From Symsagittifera roscoffensis (lineage: Eukaryota > Xenacoelomorpha > Acoela > Convolutidae), in NCBI RefSeq assembly GCF_963678635.1, contig NC_087066.1, positions 49,597,581 through 49,661,580 on the forward strand: 64,000 nt of DNA, in the 5' to 3' direction. The notes under the pieces were generated by a model. The model did not search any database. It was not told the DNA's origin and worked only from the letters and a program-made list of their open reading frames with translations. This document shows, piece by piece, positions 9,767-19,663 of the stretch; position 1 is the first letter of the stretch, and the number at the start of each line of letters is the position of its first letter. Made by a program: the position numbers and the translations under genes.

Positions 9767-10579
9767 TTAGGATACTAGTTGCTGAACTATTGTCCTATAA
9801 TCCCTCTCGTTCTCTTCGTGTTGTCGTCTGGACGGCATGATCTTCACCTTCTCCCTGACTGTTAGTGAAGCCACTGCTGCTTTCCACTCGGGGTCATCTC
9901 TGGTCACTTCTCTTTCCAACAATCCACCCAGCATCCGCATCACTTGCGGTGTGACCTGCACCGTTTTATCCAATAATGAGAGGCTGTTTATGTTCATGCG
10001 AGAGAGTTCCTGCTGGACCAGGTTTGAGCGCAGCAACAGATCCATGGGCACCGGGTCCCTTTTGGATAGGATTTTTATCTCGGCTGCTTTTTTGACAGGT
10101 AACTCGGGATGCCCCGGAATTGGATGTCCAGACTTATCTAACCATCTCGTTAAGGGAAGCGCTTCATAAGTTTCTTTGTCCAGAAACGAAAATCCCTCCT
10201 TTATTTCTGCTTGATTCGCTTGCTTCTGCTCCAATCTTTCATAGAACTCAGCTTTCTTACTGAGGCTGTCAGCATTCTGGTGTTTATCACGCATCCTGTG
10301 CTCGATTATCATATGGTAGCCATCCAATCTTACTATCCATCTACCAATATAACTCTGATCCATCGAGTAGGTCTTCAACCAGGATAACGCTCTGTTGTCT
10401 ACGCGTAACTTAAAGGGAGCGCTCCCTAAGTATGCGCGGTATTTTTCCACAAATGTGACTACTGCAAACATTTCTGCTTTTGGTGCGTCATATTTCATCT
10501 CAGTGTCACTCAAGACTTTGCTGCCGTTTGCAATGGGACGGAGAACCGTTCTTCCATTCCATTCTTGCTCCTGATGCAA
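9767..10579 (-). CDS. RNase H (B')
   Basis: 270 codons, minus strand. The N-terminal half is a Gypsy RNase H: L-S-D-T-E-M-K-Y with the catalytic Glu, a helix A-E-M-F-A-V-V-T-F-V-E-K-Y, L-R-V-D-N-R-A-L with catalytic Asp, and a C-terminal D-S-L-S motif. The first catalytic Asp (V-L-D-T-D-A-S) lies at the end of the preceding frame. The rest is linker toward integrase. The enzyme would degrade the RNA strand during reverse transcription. Confidence 0.85.
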   Translation of the reverse strand: MHQEQEWNGRTVLRPIANGSKVLSDTEMKYDAPKAEMFAVVTFVEKYRAYLGSAPFKLRVDNRALSWLKTYSMDQSYIGRWIVRLDGYHMIIEHRMRDKHQNADSLSKKAEFYERLEQKQANQAEIKEGFSFLDKETYEALPLTRWLDKSGHPIPGHPELPVKKAAEIKILSKRDPVPMDLLLRSNLVQQELSRMNINSLSLLDKTVQVTPQVMRMLGGLLEREVTRDDPEWKAAVASLTVREKVKIMPSRRQHEENERDYRTIVQQLVS

Positions 10580-10586
10580 TATTCCT

Positions 10587-11159
10587 TTAGATGGCTACTA
10601 CCGATGCGTCTGTGTCAAGAACATACATGCCCTTTTCTGTAGGCATGCCTAGCACTGGCGCTTCGCACAGTTTCCGCTTTATGTTCTCGAAGGCAACTTG
10701 TGCTTCATCGTTCCATTCGAACTTTTTCCCTTTGTTACGCATCAGCTTCTGCATCGGATACACCTTGTCTGCATATCCTTTTATGAACTCCCGGTAGTAG
10801 TTGGCAAACCCTAGGAAGCTCCAGAGCTGTGTGTCCGTTCTGGGAGCCTTCCATGTCAACACTGCTTCTACTGCTTCTGGGTCCGGCCTCACACCATGCC
10901 TGTCCACCAATCTTCCCAGGTACTTGATTGAATCCCTAAGGATTTCACATTTGGATGGTTTGCACTTCAAGCCTGCTCTCTTCATGCATCCAAAGACCTC
11001 ATCGAGCCAATCAATGTGGTCTTCCAGGGTCGGTGTCGCTATGACCACGTCGTCCACGTAACACATCACGAGATTCCCGTATTTCTTGGTCACTCTGGTC
11101 AAAGCCTGAGCCATCAGTCTTTGAAAAGTGGCCGTTGCGTTGCACAAGCCGAAGGGCAT
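10587..11159 (-). CDS. Reverse transcriptase palm and thumb (B')
   Basis: 190 codons, minus strand. It contains M-P-F-G-L-C-N-A, then the catalytic C-Y-V-D-D-V-V box with both aspartates, then G-R-L-V-D-R-H-G-V and L-G-F-A-N-Y-Y-R-E-F, all standard Gypsy RT motifs. It ends at V-L-D-T-D-A-S, the start of RNase H. A TAA separates it from the upstream RT part. Confidence 0.9.
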   Translation of the reverse strand: MPFGLCNATATFQRLMAQALTRVTKKYGNLVMCYVDDVVIATPTLEDHIDWLDEVFGCMKRAGLKCKPSKCEILRDSIKYLGRLVDRHGVRPDPEAVEAVLTWKAPRTDTQLWSFLGFANYYREFIKGYADKVYPMQKLMRNKGKKFEWNDEAQVAFENIKRKLCEAPVLGMPTEKGMYVLDTDASVVAI

Positions 11160-11171
11160 CCTCTTCCACTT

Positions 11172-11477
11172 TTACAACCCCAACTCACACGCGAATCCGG
11201 TTTTTTCCCTATCCTTCTTCAGCAGCGGAACCTGCCAGAAGGCAGAACCCAAGTCCAATGTAGTGAAGAACTTGGCATCACCAAGTTTAGAGAGGCTTTC
11301 GTCTATTCGCGGTATCGGGTACGCATCTTTTATCGCTACCGCGTTCAAGTAGCGAAAGTCGCAACAAAACCTAAGTGTTCCCCCTTCTTTTTCGCCATTA
11401 CTACCCCGCAAGCCCATGGCAATTTTGAGGGTTCTATCATGTCGTATTCGAGCAACATTTCTATTTCCGCTCGGCAC
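11172..11477 (-). CDS. Reverse transcriptase fingers (B')
   Basis: 101 codons, minus strand, with L-R-F-C-C-D-F-R-Y-L-N, Y-P-I-P-R-I-D-E and T-L-D-L-G-S-A-F-W-Q-V, the fingers/palm motifs holding the first catalytic aspartate. It overlaps the next upstream frame (11,345-12,025) because of a frameshift near 11,380. Confidence 0.88.
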   Translation of the reverse strand: MPSGNRNVARIRHDRTLKIAMGLRGSNGEKEGGTLRFCCDFRYLNAVAIKDAYPIPRIDESLSKLGDAKFFTTLDLGSAFWQVPLLKKDREKTGFACELGL

Positions 11478-12025
11478 GCTTCCGATTTATGTGGCGTCAT
11501 TCGTCTTGCGCCTTCCCTATGGGGACCCGCGCCTTCCTCGAGTTCGATCTCGTGTTCGACGAAATTACAGCAACCGATATCCGCCTTATGTTTTGAAAAT
11601 ACATCTGCGTTCCGATTTAAGAGGTCCCGCAGTTTTTCGAAATCTCCCTCACCTATTTTCCTTTTTAAATGTTCTATCTCTGGCAACTCCGGTTTGTCAG
11701 ATTCTAGTTCATATGACGAGGGGCATTCCGGAAAATTCGAGCAGCTCGGCAAGCCGTCGTCCGTTTCGGATTTCATTGAAAACCATTTATGAATAAATTT
11801 TAATTCATTAATCCTCTTTAAAAATTTATCTTTATTTGCATGATAAGGACAGTCGTTTACACTATGTTTCTTCAAATTTTGTGTCTCCTCATAGTCGGTC
11901 CTCATCGGCAAAGCATAACCAAGCTTCTTTCCACGCTGGATTGAAACCGTGGTGTCCAGTGTGTTCAATAACACACTGACACACAGTCGGTTTCGCGTTA
12001 CCGAGAAGCTCCGGCCTAAAATCAC
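11345..12025 (-). CDS. Protease-RT linker and start of RT (B')
   Basis: 226 codons, minus strand. It includes I-L-G-R-S-F, a linker, then D-V-F-S-K-H-K-A-D-I-G-C and the E-Y-D-M-I-E-P-S-K-L-P-W-A pattern that opens Gypsy RTs. The last residues are out of frame after a shift near 11,380. The plus-strand counterpart is 44,271-44,840. Confidence 0.8.
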   Translation of the reverse strand: MILGRSFSVTRNRLCVSVLLNTLDTTVSIQRGKKLGYALPMRTDYEETQNLKKHSVNDCPYHANKDKFLKRINELKFIHKWFSMKSETDDGLPSCSNFPECPSSYELESDKPELPEIEHLKRKIGEGDFEKLRDLLNRNADVFSKHKADIGCCNFVEHEIELEEGAGPHREGARRMTPHKSEACRAEIEMLLEYDMIEPSKLPWACGVVMAKKKGEHLGFVATFAT

Positions 12026-12287
12026 CGAACTCTGACTATTTTGATTCGGTACTAAACAAACCTGTTACTATCACTTAACGAATTCAATTTTCTCATTCTA
12101 AAAATTGCCACCACAGCTTGTCCTGGCTGTAGTTTTACTTTTCTATCTAAAAAAATTGGCACCTTGTTTTCGTCTGTTATTATCCTATTAATTGGTTTCT
12201 TAACATACACCGGTCCGAGTTTCTAATCCGTATCAGACCGTTGTTCAAGTCAATCATCACGTCAAAATTTCTGACAAAATCTCTGCC

Positions 12288-13607
12288 CTAGATGAATTGG
12301 TCGGCGTCGTCTAAATTCTCTACTACCAGGAAGCTCATCCATAGATCTCGTCCTCCCATGTGGAGAACTGTTATCGGCGTTCTTCCGGCTACGTAAATCG
12401 CCCCTCGATTGGCGGCTGCCAGTCGGAGAATCGTTGGAATCAGATCTTCCCTCGTGAAGCCCATTCTTTCCCAAGTTTTTATTGGCATCACACTCACTAC
12501 CGCTCCTGTGTCCAGAAGCCCTGTGACTCCAATTTTCGTTCCGTTGGTGTCGAGCAGATGTGCGGTCACATCTGCTTCATACCCAATGTGTACTGCATCT
12601 TGTTCCATCATGGCGTCATGGCCTATCCTGCGGACTTTGAGTTCCTCCTCACCCAAATAGATCTGCCCTATCTGGTCACTGTCTGTTGTTACATAAGTCC
12701 TAGTGTAGATACTGATCCCATCCACATTCAGCATCACTTGATACGGCCCATAGACCTCCAGGTTGCGTCCATGAAGTTTCGTTGTGCGAGGGCCACCCGT
12801 TGTTAGTAGTGCTCGCACAGCTCTCGACTCAGTGCGTGGCTCCACCTGCCTCAGATAATCTGCATATGTGTCCAAATGCATCAAAGTGAACTCGGATGGT
12901 TCACTGAGATTTCTGATTACCTGGTGTCCAGCCACTGAAATTATCGACTGTATCTTGCTTCCTTGTGGCACCATGCCGAACCTCTGACTAGAGATCACAT
13001 TAAGTTTCATGCTCAAACTGCTTGGTGCTTTAGTCTCCTCGACCTCCGTTGCTTCGAAAGTATTCAGTTGCTCCTGTAGTTTCTCATTCTCCAGTTCGAG
13101 TTTCACTTTTTGTTCGATCTCTTTCGTCACCAGTTCCTGCTGCACTCTATTTAGAGCATCCCTCGCGGCTGCCCTATAATCAATCTTGAAGTCCTCGGCC
13201 GCAGTCACTGGTTCCGATTCACATGTCTCTTCAGTTACCGCTTGCATTTTCTTCGTCGCCAGCTCTTGCGGTTTATCTTTTCTGCGGGCCTCCGCTTCAC
13301 TCAACAGGCGAGCCTTGCTGGCTTTCACTCCTGATAAAGCTTCCTCATGCCTTGGATGCTTGATGTCTGCCACTGCATCCCAGAATTGTGGACAATCTGA
13401 TTTAAAATGACCTTCCAAGTTGCAAAAGAAACACCTCGGGCCGAATTTCGCAATTACTCCTCTCATGAAATCCTCATGGTCAACTTCTGACGCATCTTCG
13501 TCCTCAAGGCTAAAGCCTATTGCTTTCATGCCTTGTTTGTAATTTGGGCATGCTGGCACGTGATGGTCCGTTGAACTGCAATTGGCACAAGAGCGTCTCT
13601 TGTCCAT
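12288..13607 (-). CDS. Gag C-terminus with zinc knuckles, plus aspartic protease (B')
   Basis: 439 codons, minus strand. Two nucleic-acid-binding knuckles lie in the first 110 residues: C-A-N-C...H-H-V-P-A-C and C-F-F-C-N-L-E-G-H-F-K-S-D-C. A coiled/charged region follows, then a retropepsin with L-L-D-T-G-A-V-V-S-V-M-P near residue 370. The active-site D-T-G is intact. The reading frame ends before the protease flap and I-L-G-R motif, which lie downstream in other frames. Confidence 0.85.
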   Translation of the reverse strand: MDKRRSCANCSSTDHHVPACPNYKQGMKAIGFSLEDEDASEVDHEDFMRGVIAKFGPRCFFCNLEGHFKSDCPQFWDAVADIKHPRHEEALSGVKASKARLLSEAEARRKDKPQELATKKMQAVTEETCESEPVTAAEDFKIDYRAAARDALNRVQQELVTKEIEQKVKLELENEKLQEQLNTFEATEVEETKAPSSLSMKLNVISSQRFGMVPQGSKIQSIISVAGHQVIRNLSEPSEFTLMHLDTYADYLRQVEPRTESRAVRALLTTGGPRTTKLHGRNLEVYGPYQVMLNVDGISIYTRTYVTTDSDQIGQIYLGEEELKVRRIGHDAMMEQDAVHIGYEADVTAHLLDTNGTKIGVTGLLDTGAVVSVMPIKTWERMGFTREDLIPTILRLAAANRGAIYVAGRTPITVLHMGGRDLWMSFLVVENLDDADQFI

Positions 13608-14062
13608 ATCATCCCTTGGTTTGCTGGTCCGTTGTTGAAATTGCCATAATTGCTCTTATAGTATCCAGATCTCGAAGGAGGTTTCAACAAAAGACATTCT
13701 TTTGACTTGAGCCTCAACTCTTCTGGTGTCGGCGCATTGGTTGATAGTGGTGTGTAATGCGTTGCCAGCATTGTCCGAAGTTCATCATTCTTCACACCAT
13801 CGATGAATTTTGAGGCTACTGCCAGGTTCATCCTTCGGTTTGACTCACCCGGTTGGCTGCGTCTTTTCAGCATTTCCAAGTCGTCTAGAAACTTGTCTAT
13901 CGTTTCGTCCTCTCGTTGCCTCCGTTTCTCGAAGCGCATCATCGCCTGGTGCCCCTGCACCCCTGATCCAAAACGGTTTAACAAGATTTCGAAGATTTTC
14001 TCGGCTGTGTCACGCTGATATTGCTTCTTGGCCATGACACAGTTCAGGGCTGTCCCTTCCAA
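13526..14062 (-). CDS. Gag capsid-like domain (B')
   Basis: 178 codons, minus strand. The helical pattern F-E-I-L-L-N-R-F-G-S-G-V-Q-G and F-L-D-D-L-E-M-L-K-R-R is typical of the retrotransposon gag (capsid) domain. It continues into the N-terminal knuckle region in the next frame (overlap 13,526-13,607). It would form the particle shell. Confidence 0.75.
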   Translation of the reverse strand: MEGTALNCVMAKKQYQRDTAEKIFEILLNRFGSGVQGHQAMMRFEKRRQREDETIDKFLDDLEMLKRRSQPGESNRRMNLAVASKFIDGVKNDELRTMLATHYTPLSTNAPTPEELRLKSKECLLLKPPSRSGYYKSNYGNFNNGPANQGMIWTRDALVPIAVQRTITCQHAQITNKA

Positions 14063-14086
14063 GTTGCTGGTGAGCGCACTGCATTC

Positions 14087-15325
14087 TTATCTTTCCGACA
14101 AGTCCTCTTCCTTGAAATGCAGTTTCATTACCTCTATCCAGGTATCAATACAGCCATCATATTCGTCTTTATAGCGTTTTGGTTTCTTAAAGACTCTTCT
14201 AGACTTCTCACTGCGTTCATTGGTTCTGGATAACCTTGTAAGGAATGTCTCCAAAGACCTGTTTAGGGGTTCAAAGGCTGTGGCCATTGCCGTAGCATCA
14301 CTTGAGTGTCCCGCCTGAGTGTCCTCACACCTTGTCAAAGGCTCTGTGTTCGGTGCATCCCTGCAATCCGAATCATCGTGAGTGTTTCCCCCTTGGCCCA
14401 CATGACTCCTCCCTGGACTCGCATATCTCCTGTTACCGAAATCACTTCTCCCAGTCGCATGTGTACCTTGCGTTGGTCGTTCGTTAGAGGTCTGTCTGTT
14501 CCCCGTTGAACTTGCTCTGCTGTTGGGGCCCCATGTTCTATTATCCCTTGTGGCATAGCCTGATGAACTGCCCCTACCTCTAGTGGATCCATATTTCCTC
14601 CTCCTTTGATGGTCATTGAAGTTCACCTTCGGCTCCCTGCTGCCACCTCTCGAGTTCGGCTCCCCTTCTTTTTGTGCACTCTTGCTGCCTAGTAGCCCAT
14701 CCAACCTATCCATGATAGCCTGAGTTCGCCTCTCCATCATCGCGTCTATCTTTGTGTCAAGAGTCCCAAGAGACTGCTCTTGCTGAATTCTTAACTTCTC
14801 CATGTCGTCTCTCAAGCGTAACTCTCTCTGTTCCGCTTCTCTTGTCATTCGCGACAAGTTCTTCGCTATGCGCTCGTCCGTTCTCTCTTTCAAGTGTTTT
14901 TCGCTCCTACCAACTTCTTGTCTGTTGCGGTTTATTTCTTCCCGCAGACTTTCTCTTTCAATGTGAACTGCTCTTTCTAGTTGACTCATTCTTATGGACA
15001 TCTGTTCATTTTGTTCTCCTATACTGCCCACTATGTTGTTCAAGGCTTCTTCTAGTGCTGCCCCGTTATCCACGAGTGGCATCACTAGTGGTGGTGTAAC
15101 CCTGTCGGTCCTAGGTAGCCTCGCGCTGGTCGAGATTCGGATCTTGACTCTCTGCCTCGACGTCTTTTCATTATCCACATCAGGATCCGCCAATGCGTTG
15201 CCTAGCCCTTTGTTTCTACTCTCCCCAGTTTGCGGCTCTGAATTTGTCATAATCGCGAAGCCTCTCGACTGGCCTGGTGTGTTTGCGTTTTTGCTTATCG
15301 TTCTCACCACACCAAATTTGTCCAT
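14087..15325 (-). CDS. Gag N-terminal coiled-coil region (B')
   Basis: 412 codons, minus strand. Residues about 85-215 are a long coiled coil rich in R, E, L and Q. Residues about 215-330 are Gly/Ser/Arg-rich and disordered. The C-terminal 60 residues (F-E-P-L-N-R-S-L-E-T-F) lead into the capsid-like region. Residues 1-130 duplicate the protein at 15,669-16,271. The plus-strand counterpart is 41,243-42,193. Confidence 0.7.
   Translation of the reverse strand: MDKFGVVRTISKNANTPGQSRGFAIMTNSEPQTGESRNKGLGNALADPDVDNEKTSRQRVKIRISTSARLPRTDRVTPPLVMPLVDNGAALEEALNNIVGSIGEQNEQMSIRMSQLERAVHIERESLREEINRNRQEVGRSEKHLKERTDERIAKNLSRMTREAEQRELRLRDDMEKLRIQQEQSLGTLDTKIDAMMERRTQAIMDRLDGLLGSKSAQKEGEPNSRGGSREPKVNFNDHQRRRKYGSTRGRGSSSGYATRDNRTWGPNSRASSTGNRQTSNERPTQGTHATGRSDFGNRRYASPGRSHVGQGGNTHDDSDCRDAPNTEPLTRCEDTQAGHSSDATAMATAFEPLNRSLETFLTRLSRTNERSEKSRRVFKKPKRYKDEYDGCIDTWIEVMKLHFKEEDLSER
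14902..15226. repeat. 325-bp direct duplication in gag, copy 1
   Basis: Matches 15,689-16,013 at a constant offset of 787 bases with few mismatches. The edges are sharp. The partner starts where the frame at 15,669-16,271 ends. Confidence 0.9.
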
Positions 15326-15633
15326 GGTTCCAGTCTCTCTTTCGACGTATGCCTCATTCTCCTGGGTCGAACTATTGAGGCTGACTTGAGACCCAAAGTC
15401 AATTGCTCTTCATCGTCCTCCTCCTCCTGGGATTCACCTTCATTTCCTGTGCCCACTCCCATGAAAAATGGAAAGATGTTTCCTAAGGTGTTCCTCATTC
15501 TTTCTGAGAACGATGAGGACGTTGTTTTTTTCTCAGTGCCGCCTGCCATCATGGTGTTGTCTGTTGGAGATCTTCTAGTTGCCACTATTTCAGTTGAAAT
15601 GTCGGACAGTTCCGACATCTCCTCTCGATCCAA
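15304..15633 (-). CDS. Small acidic gag-region frame (B')
   Basis: 109 codons, minus strand, with a Ser/Thr-rich start, an F-F-M-G-V-G-T-G segment and a run of Glu/Asp. It sits between the two copies of the 325-bp gag duplication. No family recognised; it may be a gag segment or the result of the duplication. Confidence 0.4.
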   Translation of the reverse strand: MDREEMSELSDISTEIVATRRSPTDNTMMAGGTEKKTTSSSFSERMRNTLGNIFPFFMGVGTGNEGESQEEEDDEEQLTLGLKSASIVRPRRMRHTSKERLEPWTNLVW

Positions 15634-15668
15634 TGTCCCGGTGGAAGTGGCAAAATCATGGCCTTTTT

Positions 15669-16271
15669 CTACCGGAGTAGATTCTCTGCGCTCCTACCAA
15701 CTTCTTGTCTGTTGCGGTTTATTTCTTCCCGCAGATTTTCTCTTTCAATGTGAACTGCTCTTTCTAGTTCACTCATTCTTATGGACATCTGTTCATTTTG
15801 TTCTCCTATACTGCCCACTGTGTTGTTCAAGGCTTCTTCTAGTGCTGCCCCGTTATCCACGAGTGGCGTCACTAGTGGTGGTGTAACCCTGTCGGTCCTA
15901 GGTAGCCTCGTGCTAGTCGAGATTCGGGCCTTGACTCTCTGCCTCGACGTCTTTTCATTATCCACATCAGGATCCGCCAATGCGTTGCCTAGCCCTTTGT
16001 TTCTACTCTCCCCTTCCAGTCCATGTACTTCCTGGTTGTCATTCATGGCCTGGTCCGTATTGACCTCCACTTCTAACATTTCTTTTCTCTCCTCTGAGGT
16101 CTTCTGACTCCTCGTTTCAACCATTCTGCCTGAAACCGTCTCCCCTTTGTCGGTCCGGGTTCGTTTGATCCGATCCACAAAAGGGTCGGTCATCGTTTCT
16201 CTTTGCTTTTTAGGTATGAATTTCCTAGAGCTATTATTTCGTTTAGGTATCCTTGACTTGTCTAGACTCAT
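15669..16271 (-). CDS. Gag N-terminus (B')
   Basis: 200 codons, minus strand, from an ATG at 16,269-16,271. It is the first frame after the leader, so it is the likely translation start of gag-pol. The N-terminus is strongly basic (K/R-rich, residues 1-45). The rest is duplicated downstream (14,902-15,226). No known domain beyond charged, coiled-coil-like sequence. Confidence 0.6.
   Translation of the reverse strand: MSLDKSRIPKRNNSSRKFIPKKQRETMTDPFVDRIKRTRTDKGETVSGRMVETRSQKTSEERKEMLEVEVNTDQAMNDNQEVHGLEGESRNKGLGNALADPDVDNEKTSRQRVKARISTSTRLPRTDRVTPPLVTPLVDNGAALEEALNNTVGSIGEQNEQMSIRMSELERAVHIERENLREEINRNRQEVGRSAENLLR
15689..16013. repeat. 325-bp direct duplication in gag, copy 2
   Basis: Partner of 14,902-15,226, same orientation, offset 787. 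Confidence 0.9.
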
Positions 16272-16680
16272 TCTCAGTTTGTCACTTTTTAATGCCTATT
16301 CACTCAATTCGATTGCTAGTGACTTTATAGTTTGACTATCAATAATAATGACACAAAATTCTTTTAAATAGTGACCACGAATTCCTGTATGTTACCAGAG
16401 TACAGTTTGTATATAATTTATTCACACTAACCGATTATCGGTCGTAAGATTTGAGAACTAGCACAATATGATGTTATCAGTCAATTTAAAAGATGTTGAT
16501 TTAAAATCAAAAACAAAAAAATATATATGATGACAGAATATGAATACTTCTATAAAAAAACGTATGTGTATTGTACTTTTAGTCGGTCGTAGTACAATAG
16601 TCGAACTTATATTTTAAAGAAAAAGCTTTCCCTGCTTGGTGCTGCACCAAACAGACAAAACTTTGAAGGCAGTAATTTTA

Positions 16681-16745
16681 TCAAGTGGGCGTCTATTGCA
16701 CCCACCGAGTACTGTGTTACCTATCTGCCTTTGGACTGCCCGAGC
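16681..16745 (-). promoter_or_regulatory. Leader hairpin module (B')
   Basis: On the minus strand the sequence reads GCTCGGGCAGTCC (16,745-16,733), then CTCGGTGGGTG with its partner CCCACTTGA ending at 16,681. The same order of blocks occurs twice in the plus-strand element (39,997-40,063 and 40,190-40,250). The stem GTGGG/CCCAC is retained while the loop differs, which suggests an RNA structure. Confidence 0.5.
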
Positions 16746-17001
16746 TAAAGCTACTAAAATCCTCAGGGCAGTCACTTTTCACAAAAACGTATTGGGGTTC
16801 AATCTACACCAATGAATTAGCTCTTTTTAGTTTAGACTTAGTGTAGCGAATATCCGAGTTCGGACCTGTTTTGTCTTGGTCTGGTTTTTATTGAAAGGCA
16901 AGTTACCAGTGCAGTCACTGATTCCTAGCCTGTCTGTTAATAATCTAATACCTCTCACTGTAGTCTTTCTTCTGTTTACCTAAGTCCTTTAATAAAATTA
17001 A

Positions 17002-17152
17002 ACCCCTCCGGATTGGAACCCCTCTGAGTTAGCAAATGTAAGACCCCTCCGTATTGGAACCCCTCTGAGTTAGCAAATGTAAGACCCCTCCGGATTGGGA
17101 CTCATCTGAGTTAGCAAATATAAGACCCCTCCGGATTGGGACCCCTCTGGTT
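17002..17152. repeat. 41-bp tandem repeat, about 3.7 copies
   Basis: Units start at 17,002, 17,043, 17,084 and 17,125, each with ACCCCTCCGGATTGG followed by CCCCTCTGAGTTAGCAAAT. Small differences separate the units. Confidence 0.9.
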
Positions 17153-19079
17153 TTGTAAAAGTAGCTTTTCGGAGATTTCCTTCTTTCAACCTATACCCTT
17201 CCGGATACGTTCTCCGATGCTATTTTGCTTTTTAAATTAACTAGGAAGGGTATGTAATGCTTTCCTAGACCCTTCCGGATTGAAGTTAAGCCTCTTATTT
17301 GACAATTCACGCTAACGGTGAAGGGTCTTATCGCTAGCCTAACTTCGGCTCGATTAAGGTTTTCCTATGCCTTTAGCCTTCCCTTTTCGTCTAGAACAGC
17401 CTAAAGTTACTTTATTCAACCGCTATTACCTTCTGGTAGGGGTGTAAGGGCTTTCCTAGAAAAAATCTTATAAAACCTGAAGGGTCTACCCTCCCAAATT
17501 GGTGAATTTGCTAGAAACAATCTCAAAAACTTTTCAAGCTTACTTTTTTGAAAAACTTTTGTCCCTATCAGTAAGCTCAGCTGATGTCTGATCTATTGGT
17601 ACCAAGATTAACTGGATCTGTCCAGTAGTTCCAAAGTTATTAACCAAAACGTCTTTTTTCTAAAGTCAAAAAATTTCTCTCTGATAAGTTCCGCCTAACT
17701 TTTTCCGCAATTCTGTTCTTTTCGACCTAAAAATTATTGATCCGAGCTCAAAAGGCCTATACTTTTCTAGTTCAATGCAAAAGACCCGATCTAAAACTCT
17801 TTAGTTGAAAAAATTTGCGAAAAACTATGCTACCTGTACCCCTCGGTTTCTCTGCAACCCGGAAAGCTTTCGGGTAGCGGGTTTTAAAACTTGTAGATTC
17901 ACTAGTGGACTTGTCCGAACAAATATTTTTACTGTCCTAACTCAAAAATTTCAAAAAATTTTCTGAATTTATAGTGTTTCGTACTATCAAAAATCGCAAA
18001 AATTCGGTTTTCGGTGCCAAAATAGTTCCAACCACTTCCGAACTAAACTTAACCGGTTCTACCTATTATAGTAGTGTAATAACGATGTAACACACTAATT
18101 TAGCGCTTTTTTCCGTTTCAACAAATGTCGACATATCAAAAATCGCGATTTGTGGGGGGATCAAAATATCGCTATTTTGACCCTAAAAACCGGTCTGCTT
18201 TCTGTGTTTTTTACTGAAAAACGATATAGGAGTATTAATATAGGCTATATAAGTAATAATATTAGTAATACTATACCCCTCCGGGTTTGTTTAATGTCCG
18301 AATTAAGGTGCTTAACTCGGATATTCGCAGTTCGGTGAAGGGTCACTACAGTGCAGCACTGTCGAGCCCCCAACAGATTACTTTTTTAATTCTTGTACCA
18401 AAAGGGATACAAAACTTGTTAACGATACCCAACAGTCGATTGTTGTTGTCGTTGAGCCCCTTCTTCTTGCTCCTTGTACTGCCTGCCGGATCAATCTTCT
18501 CCCAAGACCCCTCCGGATTGAGCGCAAATCAGCTGACCCTTCCGGATTGAGCGCAATTTATCATTAACGTGCTTAAATGCTCAAATAACCCTACAGATAA
18601 GCCTCACAAACGGGCCACAAAATTGATCGTAACGATCCTGACTGATATAAATGTCTGTAACAACAATATATCTATCAACAACAAACGGGAGGGTCGGATC
18701 ACATCTTGTCTGGGGGGATGATTTCTACTGATTTTTTCCTTTTTTATTGTTTTTGGTTTTTTCGGTTATTTTTTATGTTTTTTGTTTTTCTTGGCTACTA
18801 TACTACTTTTTGTTTGGTTTTATATATAACTTTAAGTGTTTTTGGTCACGGACCACTCAGGAAATGACGGGAACGCGAATCCCCCCACCCTTCCTGGTTC
18901 GTGAATTTTCGGTCTTAACTAGGTTAAAAAGCTATTCACGGTAATCCGGAGGGCTTCCGCGTTCCGAATTACCCTTCCATCCCGGTGGTTTTGGCCTACT
19001 AAGGGCGTTAATGTGAGCATCCGCTCGGCGCGGAGTGCTCGTCAACGGTTCTGCCGGTCATGATGTTAAAAAAGAATAA

Positions 19080-19094
19080 CACCCAGGAGCGCCA
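19080..19094 (-). promoter_or_regulatory. Primer-binding site (B')
   Basis: TGGCGCTCCTGGGTG on the minus strand, 12 bases after the LTR end TTACA. The identical 15-mer lies at the same distance in the plus-strand element (37,638-37,652). A PBS begins with TGG, the complement of the tRNA CCA end. I cannot name the tRNA. Confidence 0.7.
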
Positions 19095-19106
19095 TAAAAA
19101 CATCTA

Positions 19107-19663
19107 TGTAACATTCGCCCGGAAAATACATATCGACGGAAAATAAAGCTAGGTCCTAAGACGACTGGCTAACGTCTAAACAGAGCTTTACATGCTTTTC
19201 AACGTCTCTACCAAGCCAGTACTTTCGGTGGTCTTTCTAACATCGGGTCGACAAAATGTTACTGCTTTCGGCTTCGGTCAAAACACTCAGATTAACTTAA
19301 TTACATGCAGAAATAGTGAGCTCATGGCTGGGTCTCAGTATCCCCAGACCACGAGGTCACTCCTAAAATCAGGGCTACTACTATTTATTGAATTATTATT
19401 GTTTTTGTTCAGTAGATAAAAATGACTTTTGACGTTTCTTAGAATTATTACGTCATCAATTCGAAATTTTAAAATTTCGGAATTTCCAAATCCTTCAGCA
19501 TTCCCGATTTGTCCAATCGTTCGAATAACGCTCCTATTCCTTCAAAGTTGCCAATATGGAAGGTTCGATGCTAAAACCCGAAATTGCTGCGTTTGCATTT
19601 TGGTGCATTCTGGTCGAATGTCACATAGTTTACGCGGTTTGATTGAAACGAACGGGTAGCACA
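19107..19663 (-). repeat. 5' LTR of B'
   Basis: On the minus strand it runs from TGTGCTACCCG (19,663) to GGGCGAATGTTACA (19,107). It is a shorter, diverged relative of the 883-bp LTR of B (TGTGCCATT...GAATGTTACA); blocks such as GAGACGTTGAAAA / GAGACGGTGAAAA correspond. The 3' partner lies outside the window. Confidence 0.65.

Larger units (their letters stand above)
16272..19079 (-). other. Long leader (5' UTR) of B'
   Basis: About 2.8 kb between the PBS and the gag start with no significant reading frame. It contains a hairpin module (16,681-16,745), a 41-bp tandem array (17,002-17,152) and many copies of a CCCTCCG motif. Parts align as an inverted, diverged counterpart of the leader at 37,626-40,720, for example around 18,360-18,450 against 38,260-38,370. 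Confidence 0.7.
1..19663 (-). mobile_element. Giant Gypsy-type LTR retrotransposon B' (partial, internally duplicated)
   Basis: Read on the minus strand the order is LTR (19,663-19,107), primer-binding site, a leader of about 2.8 kb, gag, zinc knuckles with protease, RT, RNase H, integrase, macro-like domain, then the start of the SGNH gene block. The Gypsy assignment follows from RNase H preceding integrase and from the integrase D,D35E spacing. It is a diverged relative of the plus-strand element at 27,362-60,125, with the same gene order, PBS and LTR ends. Its 3' part lies outside the window. A tandem duplication makes integrase and macro appear twice (1-3,214 and 5,855-9,068). Many shared stops and frameshifts indicate a dead copy. 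Confidence 0.85.

Noticed and set aside
17002-17152. Satellite DNA unrelated to the element
   Set aside because: The array shares its CCCTCCG core with the rest of the leader and lies inside it, so it is an internal expansion.
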